Assembly: GCA_025602905.1 (NCBI GenBank)
Contig: JAHLKI010000006.1
Span: 310,001 to 374,000 of the forward strand
Reading direction: 5' to 3'
Length of the DNA: 64,000 nt
Source of the DNA: Phlyctochytrium arcticum
Taxonomy: Eukaryota > Chytridiomycota > Chytridiomycetes > Chytridiales > Chytridiaceae
Shown here: positions 1-11,699 of the stretch, in pieces
Layout: every line of letters starts with the position of its first letter
Position numbering within the stretch: position 1 is the stretch's first letter
The notes under the pieces: model-generated
Seen by the model: only the letters and a program-made list of their open reading frames with translations
Database searches by the model: none
Told to the model about the DNA's origin: nothing
Made by a program: the position numbers and the translations under genes

Positions 1-1323
1 GGACGTCTTAAGGTAAGCGTTTCTTTTGAAGACGTCACGGAAGTTCCCAGACTTATTGTTTACGTTTGGTCATAGCCTGGATGTACATTGATTGAACCCA
101 CATCTGGAAACACGGGTATTGGACTTGCTCTCGCTGCCGCGGTTAAGGGCTACCGTGCCATTATTACTCTCCCCGAGAAGATGTCCCAGGAAAAGGTCGA
201 TATTCTCAAAGCTCTCGGTGCCGAGATTATTCGTACGCCAACTGAAGCAGCTTGGGATGCCCCCGACTCCCACATTGGAGTCGCCCGCCGTCTCAATGCT
301 GAAATCAAGGACTCGCTGATCCCTGACCAGTACTCCAACGTCAACAACCCCGAAGCCCACTACTACGGTACCGCGGAAGAGATTATTGCCCAATGTGATG
401 GAAAGATTGACATGTTTGTCGCTACCGCCGGAACGGGGGGTACCATTGTTGGAATTGCCAAGAAATTGAAGGAGCGTTTCCCCGATTGTAAAGTTGTCGG
501 TCTGGACCCCAACGGATCCATTTTGGCCCAGCCCGATTCACTGAACAAGGAAGGAATCCACGGGTACCAAGTTGAAGGTATCGGTTATGACTTCATCCCC
601 GAAGTCCTGGACCGCAAATACGTTGACGAGTGGATCAAGACGGACGATAAGGAATCGTTCTTGATGGCCCGTCGGTTGATTCGTGAGGAAGGTCTTTTGT
701 GCGGTGGATCATCTGGAGCTGCTGTTGCCGGTGCACTAAAGGCGGCCAAGAGCTTGAAAGCCGGTCAGCGCTGTGTTGTCCTACTCGCCGATTCCATCCG
801 TAACTACATGACCAAACACTTGAACGACGACTGGATGAAGGCTCATGGGTTTATTGATGCCGAAACTCAAAAAGTCGAGGAGCACGAAAAGAGCAAATGG
901 GGTGGAGCTACCATCAAGGACCTTCATCTTCCCGTTGCCGTTACTGTACCCGAATCCACTACTTGCCAACAGGCCGCTGAGGCCATGCAGTCTCGTGGGT
1001 TTGATCAGTTGCCGGTTACCGCTATCACCAGCAACAAACTTGTCGGTCTGGTAACGCTCGGCAATTTGCTGGCCAAGGTCGCTTCTGGACGAGCAAAGTT
1101 GTCTGATCCCGTCAGCAACGCCATGTTCCACTTTAAGCAGCAGCAAAAGTTTACGGTGATTACGGCTGATACGCCCTTGGACTCCTTGTCTCGGTTCTTT
1201 GAGAACAACTCGGCTGCTGTAGTGACTGAGGGCGACTGGGCCGTGCGACACGTTGTGACCAAGGTGGATTTGCTTGCGCATCTCATCAAGCAGACGGGCG
1301 TCAGCAATGTCAACAGCCGATAA
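1..1323 (+). CDS. CBS: Cystathionine beta-synthase (3' part of gene)
   Basis: PLP-dependent enzyme that condenses serine and homocysteine to cystathionine in the transsulfuration pathway (cytosol). The gene is cut by the left window edge. Positions 1-12 end an exon coding GRLK, an intron with GTAAGC...TAG occupies 13-75, and the long exon 76-1323 continues in frame with [14 protein letters not shown], the asparagine-loop motif of the family. Further on come the PLP-phosphate loop GTGGT, a conserved segment at about 680-720 (LLCGGSSG) and two C-terminal CBS domains (roughly 950-1310), as in human CBS. The N-terminal part with the PLP lysine lies outside the window. Length and order match fungal and animal CBS well. 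The stop TAA is at 1321-1323. I see no heme-binding N-terminus here because it would lie upstream. Confidence 0.97.
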
Positions 1324-2581
1324 TTTTCCTTCACGAACACTTTTTTGTCATTTATTCTCTCTACATTTTCCCACAATACACACGCAAATCTCATTTTTAC
1401 ATTTGGTTGCGTGCTCATTGCTGGTATAACACTGGTCAAACAATGCATCAAATGCTGCAGCGTGTTGAACATAAGGAATGTTTGCATAGGACTATAGTCA
1501 ACATGGAAATAGGAATGTATGGGAAATTCAGGCCTTTCGTACAATGTCCCGAAGGAATAAGGTCAGGCAGACATTTCCCGTTGAGCCAAGCCAGAGCAAC
1601 AATCCTTTCCGTAGAAAGACATGCATCATGAAACCCAGCTGCACTTTGTGTTCGCGAAATGCATAGTCACACACCATCCATCGTGAATAGGAATGGCGTG
1701 CCGGCTTAATTGCTCGCGGTGAACAAGAGATGAGATACAACATACCTTTTGCAAAACGAAAAGAATAGAAGTAATACTTCTGTGCTCTACCCATGCAAAA
1801 ATTGGAGGTGAGAGCAGAGAACGCATCATTCAAATCTTGAGAGTGTCGGGCATCGTGTGCCGCCAGAGCAGGTTCGGTCCTCTAAAGGTCCAAGTATGAT
1901 TCCCAGTTCTGGCAGAGAACACACGACAAGCCCACTGCAGCCAACCGTCAAGTCGGCGCAAATACTTTGGCACACCTTCCTTCAGCAATGATTTATGGAA
2001 AGGAGTAAAATCGTGCTGTACACAATTGGTGCCGGCGGATCTGGGGGATACGGGTTGAGACTGGTTGATCGAGCGAAAGTGTTTGACGGAGAACGGCAGA
2101 GAATGAGTGTCCAGCAAAGACTTTGGTGCGGTCGACCGAGACTTGATTTGAGAGCTTGAGATGAAAGTTTGGAGATGAGAGACGGAAGAGGACCAAAAAG
2201 CGCTTTTGAAGAGAATCTGAGGCAAGCCACGCACGTGGTTCTTACTGCGCGTTACTGCGCGTTCGGAACCTGACATGGTGAGCAGGACTTTTTGAATAAG
2301 TACAAAAGAGACAAAGGAAAAGATCGTACATACAACATATAAAAATATACAAGCGAAAAAAAGGCTGCCTCAAGAGTTCTAGCAGGTCTATAACTTTTTG
2401 GTTGATTTGCCGGATTTCACCGAGGCGATTGAATTGGTTGAGCCTCCATGTTTTGTGGAAAACATGTTTTTCAGCCAGCTCTTGAGCTTTCTCTTTCCCG
2501 GTGTTCCACCCGATGACGACTATATTTTTTAAAAAGTAAGTACTCTTGCTCATTGAAACAATTTGGCGCCTTTGCAACTTT
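1324..2581. other. Intergenic region with unassigned minus-strand ORFs
   Basis: Lies between the 3' ends of the CBS and LKB1-like genes. It should hold both 3' UTRs and terminators. Minus-strand open frames occur at about 1830-2276 (148 codons) and 2242-2577, the latter readable with a small intron as a peptide beginning MSK. Neither resembles a family I know, and codon content alone does not prove either. A small unrecognised minus-strand gene here is possible. Confidence 0.3.
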
Positions 2582-5500
2582 TTACCTCATCTGGGAAAAC
2601 CACGTGTCGACGACGTCGACGGCGATGACAATGGCAAAAGTACATACATTGGTAGAGAGAGTAGTGTTTTGAGGAGCGTTGGTGTCGATGGGAGGGTGAT
2701 GGTTTTTTGAGGGTAAAATTGGTGGAAAACACTTGGTCAGATTTAGCAGTTTAATGGTATGCCAACAACGACGCTTATCTGAACGCCGGCCATGGCTCAT
2801 ACGCCTTTTCGCTCTCTCTTGCTTATATCGAAACCCTGAGAAGAAATACAAGAAAAAACTCACCAGTCTCATGAAAGGTATCGCCAAAGACTTCATCCAT
2901 CTTGCCAAACTTTTGCAGCTCGTCCTCTATTTCATCCGCAAAGAGCTCTTCCAAAAAAGGTATAAGAGTCGTCTCGCAGGGAGTGACCTGCGTGATTGCA
3001 GGCTTGCGCGTGCCGTTGTCTGATTTGATGTTGGAAGTCGTTGTGGTGCTGCGGGTTGTGGATGTCACGCTTTTGCCAAGGGGTGACGCAGATGGCAGCT
3101 CGGTGGGCGTGGGTGTTCCTGCTTCGCTGGCCGTTATGGGATAAGCAAGGACGGGTGGTGGGCGTTTCATGGCTTCGGTAAAGCATGTCCGCGTCCATGG
3201 GTGGGAAAGAATCTCGTTGGTGGTGAGTCGTTCTTTGGGATCCTTGCGCAGCATGCCATAGATTAAATCTTGCGCTTCGGGAGGGAAATCTGCTGGCATG
3301 TCAAAGGTCGCGGCCATAATCTTTTCGTACAGAATCAAAAGATTCCCGTCCTCATCAAACTCAAAGGGGTATCGCCCAGAGAGCATGTTGTACCTGCCAA
3401 ACATTGATCAGAAAGATGGAAAAATCATTTCTCCCCAAGTTTTCAAATGTCTTACAAAGTGATGCTACAGGCCCAGACGTCCGCTGATGAGGATGAAAAC
3501 GTTGATATTAGACCGAAATTTAGGTTATATTTTTTACTGCCGTACCTGGCTCTCCAGCGACCGGCGCGGTCCCCTCTGCAATTTCGGGCGAAAGAAATTG
3601 ATGTGTGCCGGCGAATGAAGAAATTGTCATGGGTGCACCGTCATATCCATTGAATTGCTACGAATAACAAACATGAGAACGACGCGTGCCTCCTCACACA
3701 AATGTAGGTTACCTCTGCAATGCCAAAATCTGATATTTTGAGCATGTTATCTGGAGTGATGAGCATATTCCCAGGCTTGATGTCCCGATCTGAGAAAGGT
3801 ACACGATCAGTTTCGAACCCCCTTTCTGAGACTGGACACTTACGAATCAGACCCTGGGAGTGAAGATACGCCAAGCCTTCAATGAGCTGAGTGAAAAACC
3901 TGCCAAAAATGTTAGCCCCAATGATGTGAATGATGATAGATAATGGTACCATACCAGCTAGCACGCGAAGGAGGAAGTTTGTGGCCTTCGGATTGCTCCA
4001 GCAGAGTTTGCAACGAGCACGGACAATACTCAAAGATGAGGTACCATTTCAAGATGTCTACAGGCCGATCTTCTTCGGTACCATCCTCAAACTTCCAAGT
4101 AATAGGTTCTTCCTCTATCGTTGAAAACCAGTTGAAGACTCCAACGTTGCTATCCTCGTCCTCTACTTTACAGTAGACGTCGATAAGGGTAATGGCATTG
4201 ACGTGTTTTAATCTGCGCAGTAACTTGATTTCGCGGACGACGCTCTCCAGGCCTCCCTGCATCTTTCGTACCCGTTTCTTGTTTATTATTTTGACGGCTA
4301 CGCGCTGAAGAGTCTCTGAGCAGAGACCTTCTTTCACTTTGCCAAAGGCACCCTTGCCGACTTGATCCCCAAGAAGGTAGCGCCCAATCATCTTGATCGG
4401 AGTGGCCTCATTGCGCCAAACAACTTCAGACGAATCAATCTTGTGAATGAAATTAGAGCTAGCATGTCGCTGGCAGAGCATAAGGTATTCGTAATAGTCG
4501 GGGTTGTTGCGGTACGAGTCTTCCATCTCCCCAACAACAGACATTGGCCGACTATCGAATGCACCGCCGACAGATTCATGGGCTGTAGCCGTCCTAACCG
4601 GCTTGCGCCCCTCCATAATCTCCTCATCCTCCAAGCTACTCTTTGCTGACAGTTCCCGCAGATCCTCAGGTATATCCAGTTCTGAGGGCGGGCGAAGTGA
4701 TGATCGCTTTGACCCTCCTGCTATCGGGACGGAGGAGGCGGGTGCGGATCCAACCGTGGTTGGAACATATCCCGTAGAAGCATAACGAGTAGCGATGCGT
4801 GGTGAGCCGATAACTTTATCTTCGCCCTCCCGCTGCGCAACGCTGCTGCGCGTACTTGATGGTTGGGCAAGGGCACCGGTACTGGCGCTGACCGACAAAC
4901 CCGAGCGAACATTGGTAGATGGGTTTCGGAACGCCGCCATTCCCTTCAGGTTACCATGGGATCCTACTCGTGCGGAGCTTCCAGTGCGATTTACCGATGT
5001 CACGCTGCCGACGCGAGAAGGGGACCCACCCACTTGTTGCAAGGAAGTATTGGATTGCATGAGCACCTCTTTTCTAGGATACATGAGGATAGTAGGGCGC
5101 TCGAGCGTGGGGGTCCCAGATGGCAGAGCCGACGCTGACACATCGGACCGCGCTGCCACGCTCTGTCGGCTTTGAATGTGAGACGAGGTGATGCTGGATC
5201 TTGGCGTACCGCTTCGAGCGGCTATCATTCCAGGCAGTTGAGCTGGATCCACTGTGGACGACATTCGGCGCGAAACCGAGTTTACCATTGCATTCTTCCC
5301 TTGGAACACTAACGTCGACCGTCTTGACCCGGGATTACTTGGGCCTTGCGAATGATGGAGACCGCTTGGCCCAACCACCTGACTGCTACCGCGTCGCCCA
5401 TCTTCAGTAGTAGCTGTTGATAGTGTCCGAGTACTTCCAATGCCCGGTCCAGCAATGACAAAATCCATCCTCGTAATGTCTGGCGCAGAAGCAATGACTT

Positions 5501-5864
5501 TCTGCGACAAATTTGCCGTACTCCCACGGCCTGGTGCTGGGATGGTGGGTAAGGAGACCATCTTCCGATGAGCTTGACCCGCTGGCATATTTGCCGTCTC
5601 TTCCGACGAGAACGGCGCTGATGCACTTGATCCCACCTTTTGCAAATGGCGTTTGGCAAACATTTTGATGTGAGGGGAAACATCGCTTGGCTCGACGGCC
5701 TTGCCGGCTCTTGCTTCCTTGGCGAAATGCGTCAAAGGAGCCCCTCCCCGCTTGCCATCCATTAGCTTTTCAAACGGATCTTTTTTCTCTGCCGGTGGGT
5801 TTGCCATGCTGCCGACTTGCTCATCCTTTGTTGCCGGCAAGGAAGTCACAACTTCCTCAACCAT
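2582..5864 (-). CDS. LKB1: LKB1/STK11-type serine/threonine kinase
   Basis: Predicted master kinase of the AMPK/SNF1 branch. Seven exons in my model: 5864-3955, 3899-3844, 3789-3713, 3657-3546, 3483-3456, 3393-2864, 2835-2582. Together they give an in-frame protein of about 988 residues. The first ~490 residues are Ser/Gly-rich and look disordered. The kinase domain starts with [20 protein letters not shown], close to human LKB1 ([20 protein letters not shown]). It has the VAVKI lysine, HRDIKPGN catalytic loop (about residue 656), [23 protein letters not shown], and after the domain LIPFLEELF, matching the LKB1 VVPYLEDL segment. Oddities: the long N-terminus (human LKB1 has 433 residues in all) and an acidic insert of about 30 residues between beta-4 and beta-5. 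The last exon may contain a further small intron. The gene is divergent from NOC3. Confidence 0.93.
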
Positions 5865-6153
5865 TACGGGTGTTGATGGGAGTGACCTTTGGTAGATGTA
5901 TATGCAGAAAACCCTGTGTGGGGGGCAGGATAAGGGTAGACAGTTGTTTGGTAGTTGTAATTGATCCGCAGGTAAGGTTTACTCTGAGCTTGCTTGTCAC
6001 CAAAACCCTTGTCCCAGACATTTGGATTGTTATTTCCGACCATTACATAAGCAAAATCAACTCTTGTTTCACGTGACCCCAAGACGCATTCTTTTTGGCG
6101 AAGTTTGTCAAAATTTCGCAAAATTGGGAATTAGAACGCATTAAACTATCACA
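5865..6153. promoter_or_regulatory. Shared divergent promoter region, LKB1-like / NOC3
   Basis: About 290 bp separate the two start codons, so this must contain both 5' UTRs and promoters. I see no clear TATA box. No specific factor site is claimed. Confidence 0.5.
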
Positions 6154-8977
6154 ATGAGGAAAAAGAGCAACTGGCGAAAGCTGGCCCGTGCGCCAAAGAC
6201 TTCCGCTGCAGCAAACGAAGATGATGAAGATGTTGTTATTTCGGACGATGACATGGATCTTTTGCAAGAGTACGGAGCGCTCACTGGATTTTTGCACGAT
6301 TTGAACCCCGAAGAGTTGACGAGGAATGAGATACTTCAAGGACCCGACGCCATCATGCGGGCCAAGGGCCAATTTCGAATCATGACGGGCTCGGATGTTT
6401 CAGATGCAGAGAACGAGGAAAAGGAGGATGATTCCGAAGCTGAGGCGTCCTACGAGAGAAGACCCCGTGTGATTCAGAAGGAATGGGCTGAACAAAAGCA
6501 AACGAGGCTGCCGATCAAAAGTCAGGATGGACGTTTGATGCGTCAAGTTATTGTACCTGGTATGCTCCTGGGATTTACCATGTATGTGCATCCTGATCCT
6601 AAATCCCCCCATTTACAGATCATAAAGATGAACCCTCAGAAGACGTCGAGAAACCTGAAGTCGAAGCTCCCGCAAAACCAGTAAAGAACCCCAAGTCCAT
6701 TAAAAAACCATCAGAAACACAGGATGCTCCATCAAAACTATCATCTCAAGACAAGGCCGCCCGATTTGTGGAAGCACAGGAGAAGCTTGCGTCTCTCGCA
6801 TCCGAAGTCATTGAAAATCCTGAAAAGAACATCGGACAGCTGAAGCATTTGCGACAAATTGGATCGGATAAAGATTCCAAGATAAAGATGTTGGCGTTCT
6901 TGACACAGTTGGCCGTTTACAAGGACATTATTCCCGGATATCGGATTCGTCAATTGTCCGAGGCTGAACAAGGCGTCAAGGTGTCCTCAGACGTAAAGCG
7001 ACTCCGGCAGTACGAAGAAACTCTGCTTTCAAATTTCCAAGCGTACCTGCAAACTTTGGAAAACACCATTCAGGCAGTCCTGAAAGATACCACTACCAAC
7101 TTTCCCCTACTCAAGATTGCAATACAATGCATGGCTGATCTCCTAGTCTCTGTCCCCCACTTCAACTACCGCCTGAACATCATGACCGCCGTTGTTGCCC
7201 GCATGACCATCAAAAACATGGAAATATCCACTATATGCTGCAATGCCATTTCCACGCTGTTTCAAAATGATGAATCTGGTGAAGCCAGTTTGGAGGCTGT
7301 CACACTCATCACCAAGGCCATCAAGAGCAAGTTCTACAACGTCCACGAAAATGTTCTCAAAACGTTCCTCCATCTCCGGTTAAATCAAGATTTGTTGGCG
7401 GTTCGGGATGAGCGCAAGCCAGCAGACCGCGACCGCAAAAGGGAGAGAGTGAAGGGGGGAGAGAAGAAGCGGAAGCGCAGCGAGAAGCATGTTTCCAAGA
7501 AAATGCGAAAAGTGGAAAGGCATGACAAGGAGATTGAGGCAGAGATGAAGGAGGCCGAGGCTACATACGATCATGTTGATGTCAGGAAGCGGCATACGGA
7601 AACATTAAAGTTTGTCTTTTTGACCTACTTTAGAATCCTCAAGAATGCGCCAACATCTCCACTTCTTCCCTCTGTCCTGGAAGGTCTTGCAAGGTATGAA
7701 AAGGTTGGAGAATGTATCAATGTTGGGATTACTTACCTATTTTGATCCATTTGCAGATTCGCCCACCTGATCAACGTAGAGTTTTTCGCTGACTTGCTCG
7801 AGGTTTTGAAGAAAATTTCAAACAACCAATATCAACAGTACTTGAACGGCGACAGGAGTGCGCATGCTGACACCCGAAGCGCCTTTCATTGTATTATCGC
7901 GGCCTTCCAGCTTTTGACGGGACAGGGAGAAGCCCTCAATTTGGACCTCAAAGATTTTTACACCTCCATGTACACTCAAATCATGCGATTGCCCATGAAC
8001 CCAGACTCTTCTGATGCGTCATCGGGGATCAAAGGAAAGAAGGACGTGGCTCCAGGGTTATCAGAGCTACGATTCGGAAGCGAGATTGAGCTCGCATTAC
8101 AGGGCTTTGAGTTGTTGTTTTACAAGAACCGCCAGGTGAGCTCTCTTGTTCTTGAGTCTGACAGGGCTATTCGATGATGATTATGGGATGAATGACATCA
8201 ATGATTATGAGGAGATTTTCAAAGAAAAATCTTCCAATTGTTCCTACTGAGAATAGCTCCTGATGACGATTTGCGCCTGTTCTTGCCGCTAATGACCTTA
8301 CGATTTAGATACCAGTGGAGCGTGTGGCTGCCTTTGTCAAGCGTCTTGCCATTGTCTCGTTACACCTGCCCGCCCATGCTACCTTAGCGTGCTTGGCCAT
8401 GATCCGTTCCCTGATTGTGGTAGGTTCTCGTTGCTCACATACGCCAATGCCTTTAGACTCACGTAGGTTTTAGCGGTTTCCCCGCCTGGAGTCTCTACTC
8501 GATGCCGAAGGCCGCGTAGGAACTGGAATCTATCAGCCAATGTTGGACGACCCAGAGCTTTCCAACCCTTTTGCAACCAGTTTATGGGAAATGACGTTAT
8601 TCATGAAACATTATCATCCTACTGTTGCAATCTTTGCCAAACACGTTGGCAACACTATTGCCCACGACCAAAAAGGAACGGCGCATGTACAGAATGTTCA
8701 CCGACCTTTACCTGGAGTGTTTGCGGTTCCACCCAAGGAATTCCTGGTCCAGTATGACCCGGCCTCCACCAAGAACGATGTCCCCGATTACCGATTAGTA
8801 CCCGCAGCGGAAGTTCCAGCTCAGATCAAGGCCACTCTGAAGCGCAAGTATGAGAAGGGCATCCGGTTTGCCAGTGGTCCTTCGGTGACGGTTGAGACCG
8901 ATTTTATGCTTGGCTTGAAGGAACAATTATCAGCGCCCCGGCCGGCCAACGGCCGGATGAGTAGCATCGGCCGTTAG
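6154..8977 (+). CDS. NOC3: Nucleolar complex protein 3 (NOC3)
   Basis: Ribosome-biogenesis factor that works with NOC2 in transport of pre-60S particles from nucleolus to nucleoplasm; yeast Noc3 also has a reported role in pre-replication complex assembly. Five exons: 6154-6559, 6619-7693, 7757-8135, 8309-8419, 8474-8977, giving 824 residues (human NOC3L is about 800). The basic start MRKKSNWRKL and acidic stretches precede QTRLPIKSQDGRLM. The NOC3p domain follows (EKLASLASEVIENPEKN), then an HFNYRLNIM segment, a Lys/Arg-rich nuclear region (KRKRSEKHVSKKMRK) and the C-terminal CBP/NOC domain ending near FATSLWEM...HYHPTV. All splice phases close without a frameshift. Start chosen as the first ATG, matching the basic N-terminus of the family. 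Confidence 0.97.
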
Positions 8978-10539
8978 AGAACCCTTTTCATTCTTTCTGT
9001 ATTATATTATTTTAAGTTATTGTCAAACAAGTCTTTACTGCTACTCTACTCCTTTCAATGTCTACAGACCCTACGATACATAGTTTGAATGAAGCGCTTC
9101 CCGACCGAAGATGGCTGTAAATGTGAATCAGGGTTGTCATCCAAACATTTTGACAGGGGCGCTGTCAGTCGAACGGTTGATGGCCGCTGATTCCTTGCGC
9201 TCCAGACGGACTCGATTGACCTATGAACAGTATGAAGCGTGAGATCCGTGGAAACTTCCGTCTGATGTCGTGCCCAAATGCCAATTAATTGAGGATCGGA
9301 ACTGTCTACTCTGCTCGTACGTTCCCTTGATGGCTGCGTCTGCTGCAAAGTTCAGCAAATAGTAGATCTTCGGACAGCCGCAAACTTGTCGCTCGTAACA
9401 AGTCTTCTTTTCACCTGCAAGTCCATGCCCTATAATTCCAAGTGAGCTGGAGCTGAACTTTCCCACTGCTTACGCCTTCTACTTGATCACCGCTTCCAAT
9501 ACCAGGACCAGTACCGTGCTATACTTCATAGCAGCGACGCTTTTCTCGTCGCTCACCTCCACGCGTTCGTTGATACTGGCACTCTTTGACATAAGGGCAA
9601 ATACAGCTCCACCCACCGAGACCATCACTCCACTCGGCATCGAATCAGATATACCCCCTCAATACTAGCTCGTCTCCGACACTCTTGCCGTTGTCAACGG
9701 CCACAATGGGACGAGAAAGAGCTTGATAAAGTCGGACCCACTACAGGATCGCCACAGCGCAAACAGCTCAAACAGCACCAACAACATCTCTCCTCCTTGA
9801 TCCAGATCCAGCTCCGCACGAGATAAACCTCACAATGTTTCCTCCAATGGCCAATGTCCGTTAACAAAACCACCGTCGCGTTTGGCCGGCGGCCGTGTCG
9901 TTCGCTTGCTTACTCCATCGCCAAGCCGCCTGCGCGCAAGGGGCAGAAAGTCCGACCAAACGACCATCTTTGCCGCGACTTTTCATCAACAAGACACCTA
10001 TCCTCATCAAGGTATACCAGGTCCGCATCCACAATCATTTTTAGCCCGGGGAAACTAGAACGGTCAATTGATGATTCCGTTTACTCCCAGACTACGACTT
10101 TACCTCGAAACGCACGACCATCTTTTCGTCAATACAGCGACCTTGGACATCTTTGCCAGCCTTTAGCGATCGACGCGTTGTGCATAGTAAGGAGCTCCAT
10201 CTATTTTCAGTGCTGACGCGACGCGTGCGGAGATTACCATACATTTTGAGGGCATTCGACAGGGTAGCCTGAATATTCTCCGGGGGGCGCCTAGTGGCAT
10301 CTATAAACTGCTCCTGTCCCCGCTGTTCCATTCCTTCGTACCATTTTTCTCGTTCTCCTTGGTCCCTATCCGCAACGTCTCCACAACTCGCGCTCAAGCA
10401 TCGATCTCATCCGCAGCAGACTCGACCGCTTTCTCCTTATTGCAAGGTAGGCATCTTCACCAATTTGGCCCTTGTTTCGTCAATCGCTCACCAAACTTTG
10501 CATAAAGATCAAACCGCGGGCAGGACTTCTAGATATGGC

Positions 10540-10840
10540 ATTGCAGTTGACTGCTTTCAGTGGAAGCGGAAGCCTTGACCCATATTGTCCGACTAGGTAA
10601 GACCACCACTTTGATCTTCTACATCTTATGCTGACGGCTGCTGCCTCATAGGACGCTTTCACCTCTTGTATCAGCCCCACCTTATCAAGGGAAAAGGATA
10701 ATTGCCTTCAGTCGGAAGCGGAAACCTTGGCCCATTTTGTTCAATTCGGTAAGAGCACGACTTCAATCGTCTCTACTTCATATGCTGACTTCTGCCGCCT
10801 CACGTTCACAGGATGCCTTCACCTCCAGTATCAATACCAG
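10540..10840 (+). repeat. Diverged direct repeat with exon/intron-like structure (2 copies)
   Basis: Two copies about 155 bp apart, roughly 10545-10680 and 10700-10835. Both read (plus strand) an exon-like stretch, S-G-S-G-S-L-D-P-Y-C-P-T-R in the first and S-V-G-S-G-N-L-G-P-F-C-S-I-R in the second. Each is followed by GTAAGA, then an AG, then D-A-F-T-S-C-I-S or D-A-F-T-S-S-I-N. The same frame and the same splice-like sites are kept in both copies although the DNA has diverged. A partial third unit may end near 10450 (SPYCK then GTAGGC). Confidence 0.55.
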
Positions 10841-11179
10841 CTCATTTCGGAACAAGCATTCACATCCCGCCCGCATTCACGCGAAGTTCAAATCGTTAAC
10901 ATCAACTAATCATGCGGTTAGTATTCCAGTCCCCCACCATATACCGCAAATTCTAAAGATATTCAAAAGCTCTCTTGAATTCCTAGAACGCCAGCGCCCC
11001 CAAATACTTTTACCACACCGACGATGTCAAACAGAATCATTAAATGTTTCCCACGCACTGAAATGCTCCCTGGATATCCGTTCTCTGGATTGGGCTGTCC
11101 ATACTCGGCATAGACCAGCAGGTATGTCATGAGCATCTTCTCCACTGTAGCGAACAACCTGCTCGAAGTAAGCAGCTAG

Positions 11180-11355
11180 CCTGGGGATACGCCCTGCCAG
11201 GTAGTGATGGGATACGTTCTGCGCTTACCCGGGTTGGGTGGTTGGGTCTCACGTCTAGCACTCTGTTTGTTCGGGCAGTTGCGAAAATGCTTTTGACAAT
11301 TGCAGCTCATTGGGGATACGTTCTGCCAATGAGTGATGGGATACGTTCTGCGCAA
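11180..11355 (+). repeat. 48-bp direct repeat, two copies
   Basis: The block GTGATGGGATACGTTCTGCGC occurs twice, near 11208 and 11334. In each case it is preceded by a related GGGGATACG..CTGCCA half. Each copy is therefore itself made of two similar halves (GGGATACGTTCTGC). The two copies are about 125 bp apart. Confidence 0.7.
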
Positions 11356-11699
11356 TTGTTTTGGAGCATGGCGTGTTGATCAACCTAGTGTCCGCCATAA
11401 GGAGCCTCTCACTCTCATGCGTCTCTCTCTGCTCAAGATTAACTAATCCTTGCCATGTGGCTGCTCTCTTTCTTTACTAGAATCTTGAGGAGGACGTGGA
11501 CTTCGACCGTGGACTAGCAACATTTCTCTACGCAACACAAATCGCGGAACTTTATCAACGCCCGGTCACTTTTGATATCCCAACTTCCCGCGGATTAAGT
11601 TTTCAATGGTTTTCGCGACATCAATCCTGCGGGATGAATGTAAGTCTTGCCATTGCACTATGCATCAGTCCACCGCTCTACGAACACTAATTTTAGACG

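Noticed and set aside
3800..3840. tRNA-like TTCGAACCCC string
   Set aside because: Lies inside an LKB1 intron and has no acceptor stem or anticodon arm around it.
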